Below, in pieces: positions 15,771-24,507 of a stretch of DNA of 53,856 nt (position 1 is the first letter of the stretch; each line of letters begins with the position of its first letter). The stretch is taken from assembly GCA_027062365.1 (NCBI GenBank), contig JAMOTK010000016.1:1-53856 (forward strand). Reading direction: 5' to 3'. The notes under the pieces are model-generated. The model did not search any database. It was not told the origin of the DNA and saw only the letters and a program-made list of their open reading frames with translations. This DNA comes from Sulfurovum sp. (GTDB taxonomy: Bacteria > Campylobacterota > Campylobacteria > Campylobacterales > Sulfurovaceae). The translations under genes were made by a program, and so were the position numbers.

Positions 15771-16192
15771 GGATGACGCTGAATCATCACATCCGATGTA
15801 CGCTACTTCGGACACGATGGCTTTAGCCTCGTTATAGGCGACGCTGAAGCATCACATCCGATGTACTCTACTTTGGACACGATGGCTTTAGCCTCGTCAT
15901 GAGCGACGCTGAAGCATCACATCCGATGTACTCTACTTTGGACACGATGGCTTTAGCCTCGTCATGAGCGACGCTGAAGCGTCACATCCGATGTACGCTA
16001 CTTCGGACACGATGGCTTTAGCCTCGTTATAGGCGACACTAAAGCGTCACATCCGATGTACTCTACTTTGGACACGACGGCTTTAGCCTCGTCATGAGCG
16101 ACGCTGAAGCATCACATCCGATGTACGCTACTTCGGACACGATGGCTTTAGCCTCGTTATAGGCGACGCTAAAGCGTCACATCCGATGTACT
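15771..16192. repeat. REP-like array upstream of the RAYT gene
   Basis: About six and a half head-to-tail units of roughly 66 bases run from the RAYT start to the end of the DGR TR. Units differ at a few positions (GCATCAC or GCGTCAC; TACTTCGGA or TACTTTGGA), showing they are not all of one recent origin. No gene is present here. Confidence 0.92.
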
Positions 16193-16203
16193 CTTAAATA
16201 TTA

Positions 16204-16338
16204 TCCTGCTCTCACACAACGCACATATTTACTATTGTTCTTATTGTTGTTGTTCGTATTGCCATTGTTGAAATTGACATTCCAAGCATTGTTAGGATTA
16301 CTCGCATTACTCGTAGAACTCCAATAGTTGTTAGAGAT
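16204..16338 (-). other. DGR template repeat (TR)
   Basis: The 135-base template is read on the minus strand and contains 17 AAC/AAT codons in the frame of the targets. AAY is the preferred template codon because adenine changes give many residues but no stop. Both VRs match it at every non-adenine position. It lies between avd and the RT, the usual place, though REP and RAYT insertions now separate it from the RT by about 1.2 kb. A minus-strand frame from 16593 to 16201 reads through it, but most of that frame is REP sequence. Confidence 0.95.
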
Positions 16339-16414
16339 TAAGTTTTTCTCTTTAGCTTCTATCATAAAAAGTGTTATGATACAAGTGTCAAAGACGCTAT
16401 ACCACTGAAACAAA

Positions 16415-16504
16415 GACGAGGCTAAAGCCATCGTGTCCGAAAAAACATATCGGATGTAACGCTTCAGAGTCACCCATAACAAAGCTAAAGCCCTCGTCTC
16501 CGAA
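16415..16504. repeat. REP-like elements between avd and the TR
   Basis: One full and one partial REP unit lie in the 220-base interval between the end of avd and the TR. The partial copy carries AAAGCTAAAGCCCTCGTC. Confidence 0.85.
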
Positions 16505-16559
16505 TTATTCAATGGTGGAAAAACTGCACAATATTTTGGCACTCTTTCAAAAGACAGTA

Positions 16560-16913
16560 TCATTTTGAAATTCTCGCCGTTTGTTTGAGCCATCCTTGGG
16601 CTTGGATGACTACTGCCATCGTAAGCTTAGAAACCTCTGCAAATTGCTTTAAGCCCTTAAATGCCTTTAGCTCTTGGGCGACTCTGATGAGCATTTTTAA
16701 CTCTTCACATTTATCTCTTAGGGCTTCTAGCTCCTTTTGTCTCTCTTTTGCCATATTGGCTCTTTGTATCAAAAACAATATCTCTTTGCTATAGACCCGT
16801 AAATCCAATCCTATACCATACTTCTCATACCTATCAAAGCCTTTGACTATCGTCTCTATATAGACCACCAAATTCAAGGCTGATTTAAAAATCGGTAAAT
16901 TATCATAAAGCAT
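16560..16913 (-). CDS. avd: DGR accessory variability determinant (Avd)
   Basis: Avd is a small four-helix-bundle protein that forms a pentamer, binds the TR RNA and RT, and is needed for mutagenic cDNA synthesis. The 117-aa product fits in size, basic charge and pattern: LPIFKSALNLVVYIETIVKG (helix 1), GIGLDLRVYSKEILFLIQRAN (helix 2), a charged helix 3, and FAEVSKLTMAVVIQAQGW (helix 4). AAAGGA lies six bases before the ATG. It starts 26 bases after the long variable protein gene, and the TR follows it. The fold is shared with the S23/four-helix-bundle family, so the DGR context supports the name. Confidence 0.92.
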   Translation of the reverse strand: MLYDNLPIFKSALNLVVYIETIVKGFDRYEKYGIGLDLRVYSKEILFLIQRANMAKERQKELEALRDKCEELKMLIRVAQELKAFKGLKQFAEVSKLTMAVVIQAQGWLKQTARISK

Positions 16914-16939
16914 ACTTTTCCTTTAAAGTGATAAAGTGA

Positions 16940-19900
16940 CTATTGTCCTGCTCTCACACAACGCACATATAGACTACTGTTCTTAAAGTTGCCGTACGTA
17001 CTGCCATTGCCGAAAAAGACACGCCAAGCACGGTAAGGACTACTCGCATAACTCGTAGAACTCCAATAGTAGTAAGAGATAGTATTTTGAAATTGACTAT
17101 CAATATTAGGGTTAAATTTACCATTATCCACAATATACAACAACTCTTTTACCGTAGGTAGTCGCCATCCTCCACCATTTAGATTGAGATTACTACAATA
17201 AGTCGTCGCTGTATCTCCTGAGGTATTGCTGTAGTCTCCTGCGTCATAATTGGCTTGTGTGAGCCATGGTTTACTTATGCTCTCATTGTCTTGCCATTCC
17301 AAGCCTGTGACATGGTCGGTAACTATGCCGAAGGCATCATCTCTACTGTAGCTAGGTGTTGCTCCTTTTTGGTAGTGTCCGTCATCGTAGGGGGTGTAGG
17401 TGGTGGTTTGGGCTGTTTTTTTGAGGGTACTCGTAGCAGTACTTGTCTGTGGCACTACATTGACTACAACAGAATCTACACTCTGCGTGATACCATCGCT
17501 TACTTTGAGATAAAAGGTGTAAGAGCCTTCTAGCATAGATATAGGTACTATCATCGTGGCTGTATTGCCAAGTACATTTCCTTCAAATGTCCATTCATAA
17601 CTTTGTATATTTCCTGTACTCGCAGAAGCATCAAGGGTAATAACTTGCCCTACTTCTTTGATTTGGTATGCTCCTGCATTGGCTTTTAGTGGAGCTTCTA
17701 GGACAGTGACGATGACGGTATCACTGACTTCGACAGCATCTAAACCTTTTACAGTTAAAGTAATCGTATGTTCTCCTAATCCAAAGGTATTGAGAGCTAA
17801 GATAGGGCTTGTAGATAAGAGTGTATTGTCTGTATCAAACCATGAAGAAAGAACAATCATCGCATCAAGAGCCTCACTGTAACTAGAATTTATCTCTCTG
17901 TTTTCACCTAAATACATCTCTATATCTTCTCCTACATTGGCAAAAAGAGGAGTTACTCCATTCAGATTATCTAAAATGACTTTAAAAGCAACGCGATCAA
18001 CAAGTAAAGCATTTTTGAATTCCATATTTTTCAATTTAGTATAATTTACGATGTATGGTTTTAGTATATTTTCATTGTCAAAAAAGTCATAAGCCAATCT
18101 ATCGTAGAAATAAAAATGAATATCATTTAAATTACCTTCTGTATCTTTATACACATCAAGAGTATCCTTAAACGCTTCTCCTGCGTCAATACAAGTGACA
18201 AATTTATTTTTGGGTATATCGTTGAGCAAACCTACTTCATAATCATATTGCACATCATAACAAATAGGATATTGTCCTATATTTTTAATATTGACTGTAC
18301 CTAAAACATCATCATTTTCTTTCCATATTATCAAATTAGTTCTGATGACATCACTGTTATGGACATGATAGCCATAATAGGCTGTTGAATTTTGCTTAAG
18401 ACTGTCTATAATAAAATCTGCACTCAAAGAAGGCATCATTTCTACATCTACAGATTCTTTAAAGATACCTCTATACTTATCTACTACTTGTAGATTGCTT
18501 CCTCTGTTTTTTTCCCATGCTTCTATAATATCAAGATAAGAAATATTATTATTTCCTGCTTTTAAGTCTGCTGAACGAATATCTTCAGAAGTAATACGAT
18601 TGTTCGCAACCGTGGCTACAGGCACAAAACTATCTTGGTCTTCACTGTCATTTTGGGATTTCTCAATATTTAAATCAAATGCAAAAATAGTTTGACCGAT
18701 ATAGGCATCGGTTTCAAGTAAATCTTCAAAATCTCCATCAATCAATATACCATCTTGATTTGCTTCAGTAAAAAACATATCAAACTTTGGTCTATGATGA
18801 ATATTGTCATTCACATCATCTACAGCGACAAGAAATCTTGTTTTACCTTCAAAATATTGTGAGATACTAGAAGTAGGTTTGATTTTGGCATCTGTAGCAA
18901 TACCTGAAAAGCTCACAGGAGGGAGCGATATATCTACGACACCGTTATCAAAATCTACTTGAAAGTATTGTGCATTTGAAATCACTAGATTACCCACAAG
19001 GAAACTAGACCAATCATTGACAGCTTGAACAGCTTTTACCGTTGCCCCTGCTGGATTCATCTTATAAACAATACTCAAAATAGCATCTCCTGCTAACCCT
19101 TTAATATTTACCAATTGACCTTTAATGAGAAAAGTACCAATATCTTTCATGGCTTGTAGAGGGTCTTCTATTTTAAGAATAGTATTGGTATATTCTTTAA
19201 TCTTACTGGTTGCTTTGGCTATTTGTGCCGTATTATCTGTATATTTTTCAAATATTTGTTTCACTGAACTAAGCAAAGATTTACTGATAAAGTTGTTACC
19301 ATAATACAAAAGAGCAGGTATGATTTGCTCATCTACTTCTCTTGCTTCTATCAATTCATATTTTCTCAATGCTATATAGTATGCCATTTGAGAAAAAGAG
19401 ATAATCGTTTCATATTTATCGTTAAATGCTTGAATCTTATCTTTTCCCTCTTGATTACTCTTAATCAAAGGTTCAATCACTTTATTTAGGAACAAAGCTG
19501 TAGAAAGCACTTTCCACTCTTTATTTTTATCATCAATCGTATCAATTTTATCTTGCAATATCTCTCTTGTTCTGGTATTTTGAGTATTTGAAGGTACAAC
19601 AGCAATTGCTCCTCCTAAAAGTTGTTTCAATTGAAATATCTCTTTAAAGCTCTTTACATCAGGCGAATAGGCTTGAACATTGACTACACTATAGGCGTGA
19701 CTTAAAGCACTTCTTCCTGTGTCCAAATATTTTCTATAAGGTTGAACATATTCTTTTGTCACCTCAGGATTTGCAAATTCTAAAATATCTAAGCCCAACT
19801 CAACCACTGTTATCGTGGCATCAACAGCATGGAGGGTACTTTCGTATTTGGCAAAGGCATCTTTTCCTTTCTTAATAAGAGATTCTAAGCCTTTTTGAAA

Positions 19901-21232
19901 CTTATCACCTGCCCCACCACTTAAAACCGTTTTTAATATCAAAGAGATACCTCTTCCTGTATTTAGCAGTGAAGGCAGTCCTCCTTTCCATTTATAAATC
20001 TCAATCAATGCTTTATGTGTACCTGTAATATCACTAGAAACATCCAATAAATCATTATATTTTATAGTAGAGGTAGGGCTATAGAGTAAAGGCACTTGGT
20101 TGGTTGCCCAATCAAACAATCCTCCAACAGCACCCCCTTTGACAGGGTCAATCTGATGAAGTGTTTCTGTAGTAAACATAGGATAATCAAAGGCTTGTTC
20201 TACCCCATCATACCTATAAGTCCTTACCCCATAATAGACATCGGCATAATTTGAAAATTCTATTTCCTCATCGGATGATTTTATCTGCATCAATGCCATA
20301 TTGGTAAAGAACTTGTCTTGATTGATATACTTAAGACTCTTTCTTACAGCACTTGCGATGCTTGTTGGTTCTGCTTCATATTTACTAAGTACAATATTTT
20401 GAAGTGTTGTAATCAAGTCATAATATTGTGGTGTAAAAAATGAACTTTTATTTGAGAGCTTTTGAAACCTCAACGCTTCATCATAATTTGTGATATATTC
20501 ATCTTTTAAAAAGGCAATATATTCTATTTTTTTATCTTCTGCTATATCTACAAGATAAGGGTGCATAAATATTCTAGCCAGAAGCGTTGTCTCTTCATTG
20601 AGCTTACCTACCCATTCGCCTATATTAAAACTCCTATAGACAATGACATCTTTAATAATCTCTTCATTGTCACTATTGGTATAGGTGATTTGCTGATTTG
20701 CCACGACATCCGTCAAACCTCCGATACTCCCCACCTCTCCGTTACTGTCTTCAATAACACCGACCACAGTTAAGCTATCTTTCACTTCTTGTGATAGATT
20801 CAACTCATCAATCACAAAAGATAAATCAGCATCATCTAATTGAAGAATCTCTACAAGTCGTGTAGCTTCTATGCGATTATTTCTACTATCTACAGCCGAA
20901 TAAGTCACACTATATTGACCTTCTATATTCGTATTGACCGTACTAGCTATGGAGACAGAAAGAGAACTATTACCCTCTAGTGCCGTAGCACCTAGTTCTT
21001 GATAGGCTGTACCCTTTTTGAGAATAAGTGGATTGTCTCCGATGATAGTAACACTTGAAGAAGTACTACGTGTAGAAGTAGTAGGACTATTGGATAAGAG
21101 TAAAAAGTTTGTGATGATGCTTAGTGTTGCATGGAGTTGCTTATCACTCAAAGCCGTATTTGCCGAAGCACTTTGCATCGTGAAGCCAAATAGAAAGAGA
21201 AGGGTTAAGAGTTTTTGAAGCGTATGTTTCAT
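16940..21232 (-). CDS. DGR variable protein 2: 1430-aa secreted multidomain DUF1566 protein
   Basis: A signal peptide (MKHTLQKLL to ASA, about 1-24) is followed by a short module with LHATLSIITNF, a DUF5011/HYR-like Ig domain (about 65-130) and a roughly 1000-residue region I do not recognise. A PKD-like domain (about 1175-1260) and a C-terminal DUF1566 domain (about 1275-1430) complete it. VR2 encodes the last 47 residues. The start at 21232 has AAGGA upstream; an in-frame upstream ATG at 21307 would translate a 9-bp microsatellite into repeating QYP and is unlikely. The plan suggests a long exported adhesin or receptor displaying a variable lectin tip. It precedes avd on the same strand. 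Confidence 0.9.
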   Translation of the reverse strand: MKHTLQKLLTLLFLFGFTMQSASANTALSDKQLHATLSIITNFLLLSNSPTTSTRSTSSSVTIIGDNPLILKKGTAYQELGATALEGNSSLSVSIASTVNTNIEGQYSVTYSAVDSRNNRIEATRLVEILQLDDADLSFVIDELNLSQEVKDSLTVVGVIEDSNGEVGSIGGLTDVVANQQITYTNSDNEEIIKDVIVYRSFNIGEWVGKLNEETTLLARIFMHPYLVDIAEDKKIEYIAFLKDEYITNYDEALRFQKLSNKSSFFTPQYYDLITTLQNIVLSKYEAEPTSIASAVRKSLKYINQDKFFTNMALMQIKSSDEEIEFSNYADVYYGVRTYRYDGVEQAFDYPMFTTETLHQIDPVKGGAVGGLFDWATNQVPLLYSPTSTIKYNDLLDVSSDITGTHKALIEIYKWKGGLPSLLNTGRGISLILKTVLSGGAGDKFQKGLESLIKKGKDAFAKYESTLHAVDATITVVELGLDILEFANPEVTKEYVQPYRKYLDTGRSALSHAYSVVNVQAYSPDVKSFKEIFQLKQLLGGAIAVVPSNTQNTRTREILQDKIDTIDDKNKEWKVLSTALFLNKVIEPLIKSNQEGKDKIQAFNDKYETIISFSQMAYYIALRKYELIEAREVDEQIIPALLYYGNNFISKSLLSSVKQIFEKYTDNTAQIAKATSKIKEYTNTILKIEDPLQAMKDIGTFLIKGQLVNIKGLAGDAILSIVYKMNPAGATVKAVQAVNDWSSFLVGNLVISNAQYFQVDFDNGVVDISLPPVSFSGIATDAKIKPTSSISQYFEGKTRFLVAVDDVNDNIHHRPKFDMFFTEANQDGILIDGDFEDLLETDAYIGQTIFAFDLNIEKSQNDSEDQDSFVPVATVANNRITSEDIRSADLKAGNNNISYLDIIEAWEKNRGSNLQVVDKYRGIFKESVDVEMMPSLSADFIIDSLKQNSTAYYGYHVHNSDVIRTNLIIWKENDDVLGTVNIKNIGQYPICYDVQYDYEVGLLNDIPKNKFVTCIDAGEAFKDTLDVYKDTEGNLNDIHFYFYDRLAYDFFDNENILKPYIVNYTKLKNMEFKNALLVDRVAFKVILDNLNGVTPLFANVGEDIEMYLGENREINSSYSEALDAMIVLSSWFDTDNTLLSTSPILALNTFGLGEHTITLTVKGLDAVEVSDTVIVTVLEAPLKANAGAYQIKEVGQVITLDASASTGNIQSYEWTFEGNVLGNTATMIVPISMLEGSYTFYLKVSDGITQSVDSVVVNVVPQTSTATSTLKKTAQTTTYTPYDDGHYQKGATPSYSRDDAFGIVTDHVTGLEWQDNESISKPWLTQANYDAGDYSNTSGDTATTYCSNLNLNGGGWRLPTVKELLYIVDNGKFNPNIDSQFQNTISYYYWSSTSYASSPYRAWRVFFGNGSTYGNFKNSSLYVRCVRAGQ
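16946..17080 (-). other. DGR variable repeat 2 (VR2)
   Basis: The 135 bases align without gaps to the TR and match at 113 positions. All 22 differences fall on template adenines, and 14 of 17 AAC/AAT codons are altered, with more double changes per codon (CGT, TTT, GGC) than VR1. The 3' flank CAATAGTCACTTT is shared with VR1 and differs from the TR flank. Confidence 0.95.
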
Positions 21233-21243
21233 GCCTATCCTTA

Positions 21244-21295
21244 GTGGGTATTGTGGGTATTGTGGGTATTGTGGGTATTGTGGGTATTGTGGGTA
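21244..21295. repeat. 9-bp tandem repeat in the leader of variable protein 2
   Basis: The unit GTGGGTATT occurs about 5.8 times just upstream of the preferred start codon on the minus strand (ACCCACAAT as read in the message). No other such microsatellite was noticed in the window. Confidence 0.9.
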
Positions 21296-21335
21296 AAATT
21301 GTAACATTTTTGTGCTTAAAACTTAATTAGTCTTA

Positions 21336-21494
21336 GACGAGGCTAAAGCCGTCGTCTCCAAAGCAAGAGTATATCGGATGTGATGCTTTAGCGTCACCCT
21401 TGACGAGGCTAAAGCCATCGTTTCCAAAGCAAGAGTATATCGGATGTGATGCTTTAGCGTCACCCTTGACGAGGCTAAAGCCATCGTTTCCGAA
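21336..21494. repeat. REP-like array between ilvA and variable protein 2
   Basis: Nearly three units of about 66 bases, the inner ones almost identical, end five bases from the ilvA stop codon. Hypothetical frames through this array are artefacts. Confidence 0.9.
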
Positions 21495-21498
21495 ATGC

Positions 21499-22710
21499 TT
21501 AATGTTCTTCTTTAAATACAAAGCCATTTTCATTGAGTTTTTGGCGTATGAGGTTTTGGTGTTCTGTGCCTTTGGTTTCTAAGGATACCGAGACATGGGC
21601 ATCGCCAAATGCTAGGTCGGTGGAGGTTCTGTCGTAGCCTATTTGTACGATATTTGCTGAAATATCTGTGAGGATTTGGGTGAAGGATTGTAATGCACCT
21701 GGTTTGTCTACGAGGGTGACTAGAAGTTTCATCTTTCGTGATGACTTCATCAATCCTTTTTCTATAATAAGAGAAAGCATCGTGACATCGATATTGCCTC
21801 CACTTAGGACGATGCCTATTTTAGAGCCTTGGGGTAACGCTATCTTGTGGTGTAACAAAGCAGCGACACCTACAGCCCCTGCTCCTTCTACGAGTACTTT
21901 TTGTTTTTCTAGTAAAAAGAGTATGGCAGAGGCTATTTCATCTTCGCATACGGTTTCAAAAGTATCTACATTGTGGAGGATATGAGTAAAGGTTTCTTCA
22001 TAGATGTCTCTCACGGCTATCCCATCGGCGATGGTTTTTACATGTAAGGAGTCTAATGCTTTTTTGGCATGAAAAGAGTTTTTGAGTGCTGGAGCACCCT
22101 CTGCTGATATAGCGATGATTTTGGTCTTGGGGTGGAGAGCTTTGTAGGCTACAGACATACCAGAGATAAGCCCTCCTCCTCCTACAGGAATCACCACAGC
22201 ATCCAAATCAGGCTGTTCTTCGTACATTTCTAGGGCAACAGTGCCTTGTCCTGCCATGACTTCATCATCGGTAAAGGGATGGACAAAAGTAAGGTGATGT
22301 GCTTTGGAGTAGTGTAACGCATAGGCATAGGCTTCATCATAGTTCGCCCCTTTTAGTATAGTGTTTGCTCCTAAGTCTTTGACCCCTTGGATTTTGATGA
22401 GGGGTGTGGATTCTGGCATCACAATGGTGGCTTCTATCCCAAAATGCTTGGAAGCAAAGGCTACCCCTTGGGCATGATTACCTGCTGAAGCTGCGATGAC
22501 ACCCCCTTTTTGTCCTGATTCTACCAAAGAGGCTATTTTGTTGAATGCACCTCTAAGCTTGAATGCCCCTGTACGTTGAAGGTTTTCTTTTTTTAAATAT
22601 ATTGTATATCCACTCATCTCACTTAAAATGGGTGCAAAACTAAAAGGTGTACGATGTACGACACTTGATACTCTTTTATAAGCTTTTTTTATATTGTTTA
22701 AGTCTAACAT
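21499..22710 (-). CDS. ilvA: Threonine ammonia-lyase
   Basis: The enzyme deaminates threonine to 2-oxobutyrate, the first step toward isoleucine. The PLP lysine is in RTGAFKLRGAFNKI (near 53), the phosphate-binding glycine loop is PVGGGGLISG (near 176), and a serine/glycine loop precedes the C-terminus. A C-terminal ACT-like domain (about 325-403; LLVTLVDKPGALQSF) suggests allosteric control. At 403 aa it is the short form with one regulatory domain. It lies on the same strand as ilvBN but 9 kb away, with the DGR between them. Confidence 0.94.
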   Translation of the reverse strand: MLDLNNIKKAYKRVSSVVHRTPFSFAPILSEMSGYTIYLKKENLQRTGAFKLRGAFNKIASLVESGQKGGVIAASAGNHAQGVAFASKHFGIEATIVMPESTPLIKIQGVKDLGANTILKGANYDEAYAYALHYSKAHHLTFVHPFTDDEVMAGQGTVALEMYEEQPDLDAVVIPVGGGGLISGMSVAYKALHPKTKIIAISAEGAPALKNSFHAKKALDSLHVKTIADGIAVRDIYEETFTHILHNVDTFETVCEDEIASAILFLLEKQKVLVEGAGAVGVAALLHHKIALPQGSKIGIVLSGGNIDVTMLSLIIEKGLMKSSRKMKLLVTLVDKPGALQSFTQILTDISANIVQIGYDRTSTDLAFGDAHVSVSLETKGTEHQNLIRQKLNENGFVFKEEH

Positions 22711-22764
22711 TAATCTTTCCTAGATATTATAATAAGGCAATTATACCAAAAGGATACATATACT

Positions 22765-23193
22765 ATGGAATGTGAATTACCACGAATAAACTCAAATGCC
22801 CAAGAGATGAAACAATATTTTGAAAAAGCCAAAACGATTGCCGTTTTGGGTGCTTCTCCTGATAGCTCAAAAGCGTCTCATCGTGTGGCTAAATATTTGA
22901 AAGAAGCAGGGTATAAAATGATACCTATCTATCCAAAAGGGGATTTGATATTGGGCGAAAAGGTCTACAGAAGTTTGGCTGAGATAGAAGAAGCTGTAGA
23001 TATGGTAGTCATCTTTAGAAAACCTGCTGCACTTGATGCCATTGCCGATGCTGTCATCGCTCGTGGTGATGTACAGACCTATTGGACACAATTACAACTT
23101 ATCAACAATCAAGCAGCTCAGCGTGTCAAAGACGCAGGTATCAATGTCGTACAAAACCATTGTGCGATGGTAGAACATAAGGCACTCGTATGA
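22765..23193 (+). CDS. CoA-binding domain protein (YccU type)
   Basis: The 142-aa protein has the CoA-binding Rossmann fold of the YccU family: AKTIAVLGASPDSSKASHRVAKYLKEAG near the N-terminus, YPKG, and the conserved end VVQNHCAMVEHK. The family binds CoA in vitro, but its reaction is not established. It is transcribed divergently from ilvA and overlaps the next gene by 4 bases (ATGA), which suggests translational coupling. Confidence 0.85.
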   Translation: MECELPRINSNAQEMKQYFEKAKTIAVLGASPDSSKASHRVAKYLKEAGYKMIPIYPKGDLILGEKVYRSLAEIEEAVDMVVIFRKPAALDAIADAVIARGDVQTYWTQLQLINNQAAQRVKDAGINVVQNHCAMVEHKALV

Positions 23194-23870
23194 ATATATT
23201 AACACTTATCACACTTAGCATTTTAGGCTCAACCCTACTTCAAGCAGAACTTTTTACTGAAAAATTTAAAGATGATGTCATCAAATCAGAGATAGAGTAC
23301 AAAGCAAACACCAGAACCGATACAGCTGAGGGTATCAAACATGGGATAGAAAAAGTCTATTATAACACAGGTGAGATTGCGTTTAAAGTCAATAATGTTG
23401 AAGGCAAACGTGATGGTGCGATGGATTGGTATGACCGAGAGGGGCATCATCTTGAACGTATCCATTATACTTTAGGTAAACGTGATGGGAATAATAAAAT
23501 ATTTTTTGACACAGGTGTATTGCGTATAGAGGTCAATTATGTAGATGACCACAAAGAAGGGGCTGAGAAGTATTATTTTAGTTCGGGGCAATTGGCTTCG
23601 GAAGTGACTTTTGTTCATGGACAAAAACAAGGTTTACAAAAAGAATATACGGAAGACGGAATGTTAAGCAATGATGTCACCTATAAAAATGGCTACAAAG
23701 AGGGCGAGAGACGTTGGTATGATGCAAAAGGAAAAGTCACAAAAACGGTGAAGTATAAAATGGATAGACCTATTGAAGTGATGAAAGCCGTCCAAGCCAA
23801 AAAACCTGATGTCACTATCGAGGCACTCAAAGGTTTAGACTTCAATCCTAACAATAGAAAAGTAGATTAG
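23190..23870 (+). CDS. Secreted MORN-repeat (YwqK-like) protein
   Basis: A signal peptide (about 1-19, ending LQA) precedes five or more MORN_2-type repeats with the pattern G-x-x-x-x-Y-x-x-G-x-L. Examples are GIEKVYYNTGEIAFKV, GNNKIFFDTGVLRIEV, GAEKYYFSSGQLASEV and GLQKEYTEDGMLSNDV. Proteins of this type are often labelled YwqK-family antitoxins, but a signal peptide and the lack of a toxin partner argue for an envelope role. The ATG overlaps the previous stop. The next gene is a shorter relative two bases downstream, so the pair probably arose by duplication. Exact function unknown. Confidence 0.8.
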   Translation: MNILTLITLSILGSTLLQAELFTEKFKDDVIKSEIEYKANTRTDTAEGIKHGIEKVYYNTGEIAFKVNNVEGKRDGAMDWYDREGHHLERIHYTLGKRDGNNKIFFDTGVLRIEVNYVDDHKEGAEKYYFSSGQLASEVTFVHGQKQGLQKEYTEDGMLSNDVTYKNGYKEGERRWYDAKGKVTKTVKYKMDRPIEVMKAVQAKKPDVTIEALKGLDFNPNNRKVD

Positions 23871-23872
23871 TT

Positions 23873-24460
23873 ATGATAAAGATACTCTTATCTACAGGAT
23901 TAGGACTTTTACTTTTATCCAATATACTTTTTGCAAAAGAGTATATCATCGAAGATGATGCCCAAAAATCTACCTATGTAGATGGCAAAAGAGAAGGTAT
24001 GACATGGTGGTATAACGATAAAAAGGCTATCAAATCTAAAGTAAATTTTGAGAACGACAAAGAAAATGGTATTTATACCTCTTACTATGATAATGGTGTC
24101 ACAAAGCTTGTGGTTGAATATGTCCATGGACAAAAACACAATGTTCAAAAAATCTATTTTGACAATGCTCAATTAGGCTCACAAGTTACCTACAATATGG
24201 GAAGACGTGAAGGACTTATGCAAGAGTGGGACTATGAAGGATTTAAACTTTCTGAGGTTTTTTATAAACATAATTATAAAGTAGGTATCAAAAAATATTT
24301 TGACCACGAAGGAAAAGTAACCTTTACACAAGAGTTTAAAATGGATAGAAACCCTCTCATGGTTAAACTACTCAAAGACAAAAGAGAAGAGACACTCATC
24401 GACCTTAGCAAATATGGATTGCTTCCAAAAAGTGCATCCAAAAAAGAACGTATGCGTTAA
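23873..24460 (+). CDS. Secreted MORN-repeat (YwqK-like) protein, paralogue
   Basis: The 195-aa product resembles its upstream neighbour: a signal peptide (about 1-21, ending LFA), then MORN-type repeats such as GMTWWYNDKKAIKSKV, GIYTSYYDNGVTKLVVEYVHG and GLMQEWDYEGFKLSEV. The ends also correspond (FKMDRNP here, YKMDRPI there). It has fewer repeats than the upstream copy. Only 2 bases separate the genes. No toxin domain or enzyme motif is visible. Confidence 0.8.
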   Translation: MIKILLSTGLGLLLLSNILFAKEYIIEDDAQKSTYVDGKREGMTWWYNDKKAIKSKVNFENDKENGIYTSYYDNGVTKLVVEYVHGQKHNVQKIYFDNAQLGSQVTYNMGRREGLMQEWDYEGFKLSEVFYKHNYKVGIKKYFDHEGKVTFTQEFKMDRNPLMVKLLKDKREETLIDLSKYGLLPKSASKKERMR

Positions 24461-24468
24461 AAACCATA

Positions 24469-24507
24469 CTTTGGGAAAAGTCTATTAAATCTATAGACTT
24501 TCCAAAG
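24469..24507 (+). terminator. Long stem-loop after the MORN gene pair
   Basis: CTTTGGGAAAAGTCTAT and ATAGACTTTCCAAAG pair with a 7-base loop, starting eight bases after the stop codon. A clean T tract is missing, so it may terminate poorly or protect the mRNA end. Confidence 0.5.

Noticed and set aside
15771-16192. CRISPR array
   Set aside because: The repeats are contiguous palindromic units of about 66 bases with no unique spacers between them and no cas gene; a RAYT adjoins them.
16201-16593. Open frame on the minus strand reading through the TR, ending KYVRCVRAG, as a third DUF1566 variable protein
   Set aside because: Its first two thirds are REP and spacer sequence without a signal peptide or DUF1566 core; the Asn-rich end is the template itself, which is normally not translated as a target.
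16940-21307. Start of variable protein 2 at 21307
   Set aside because: This would translate the microsatellite as QYP repeats ahead of the signal peptide; AAGGA before ATG at 21232 and the signal peptide position support the later start.
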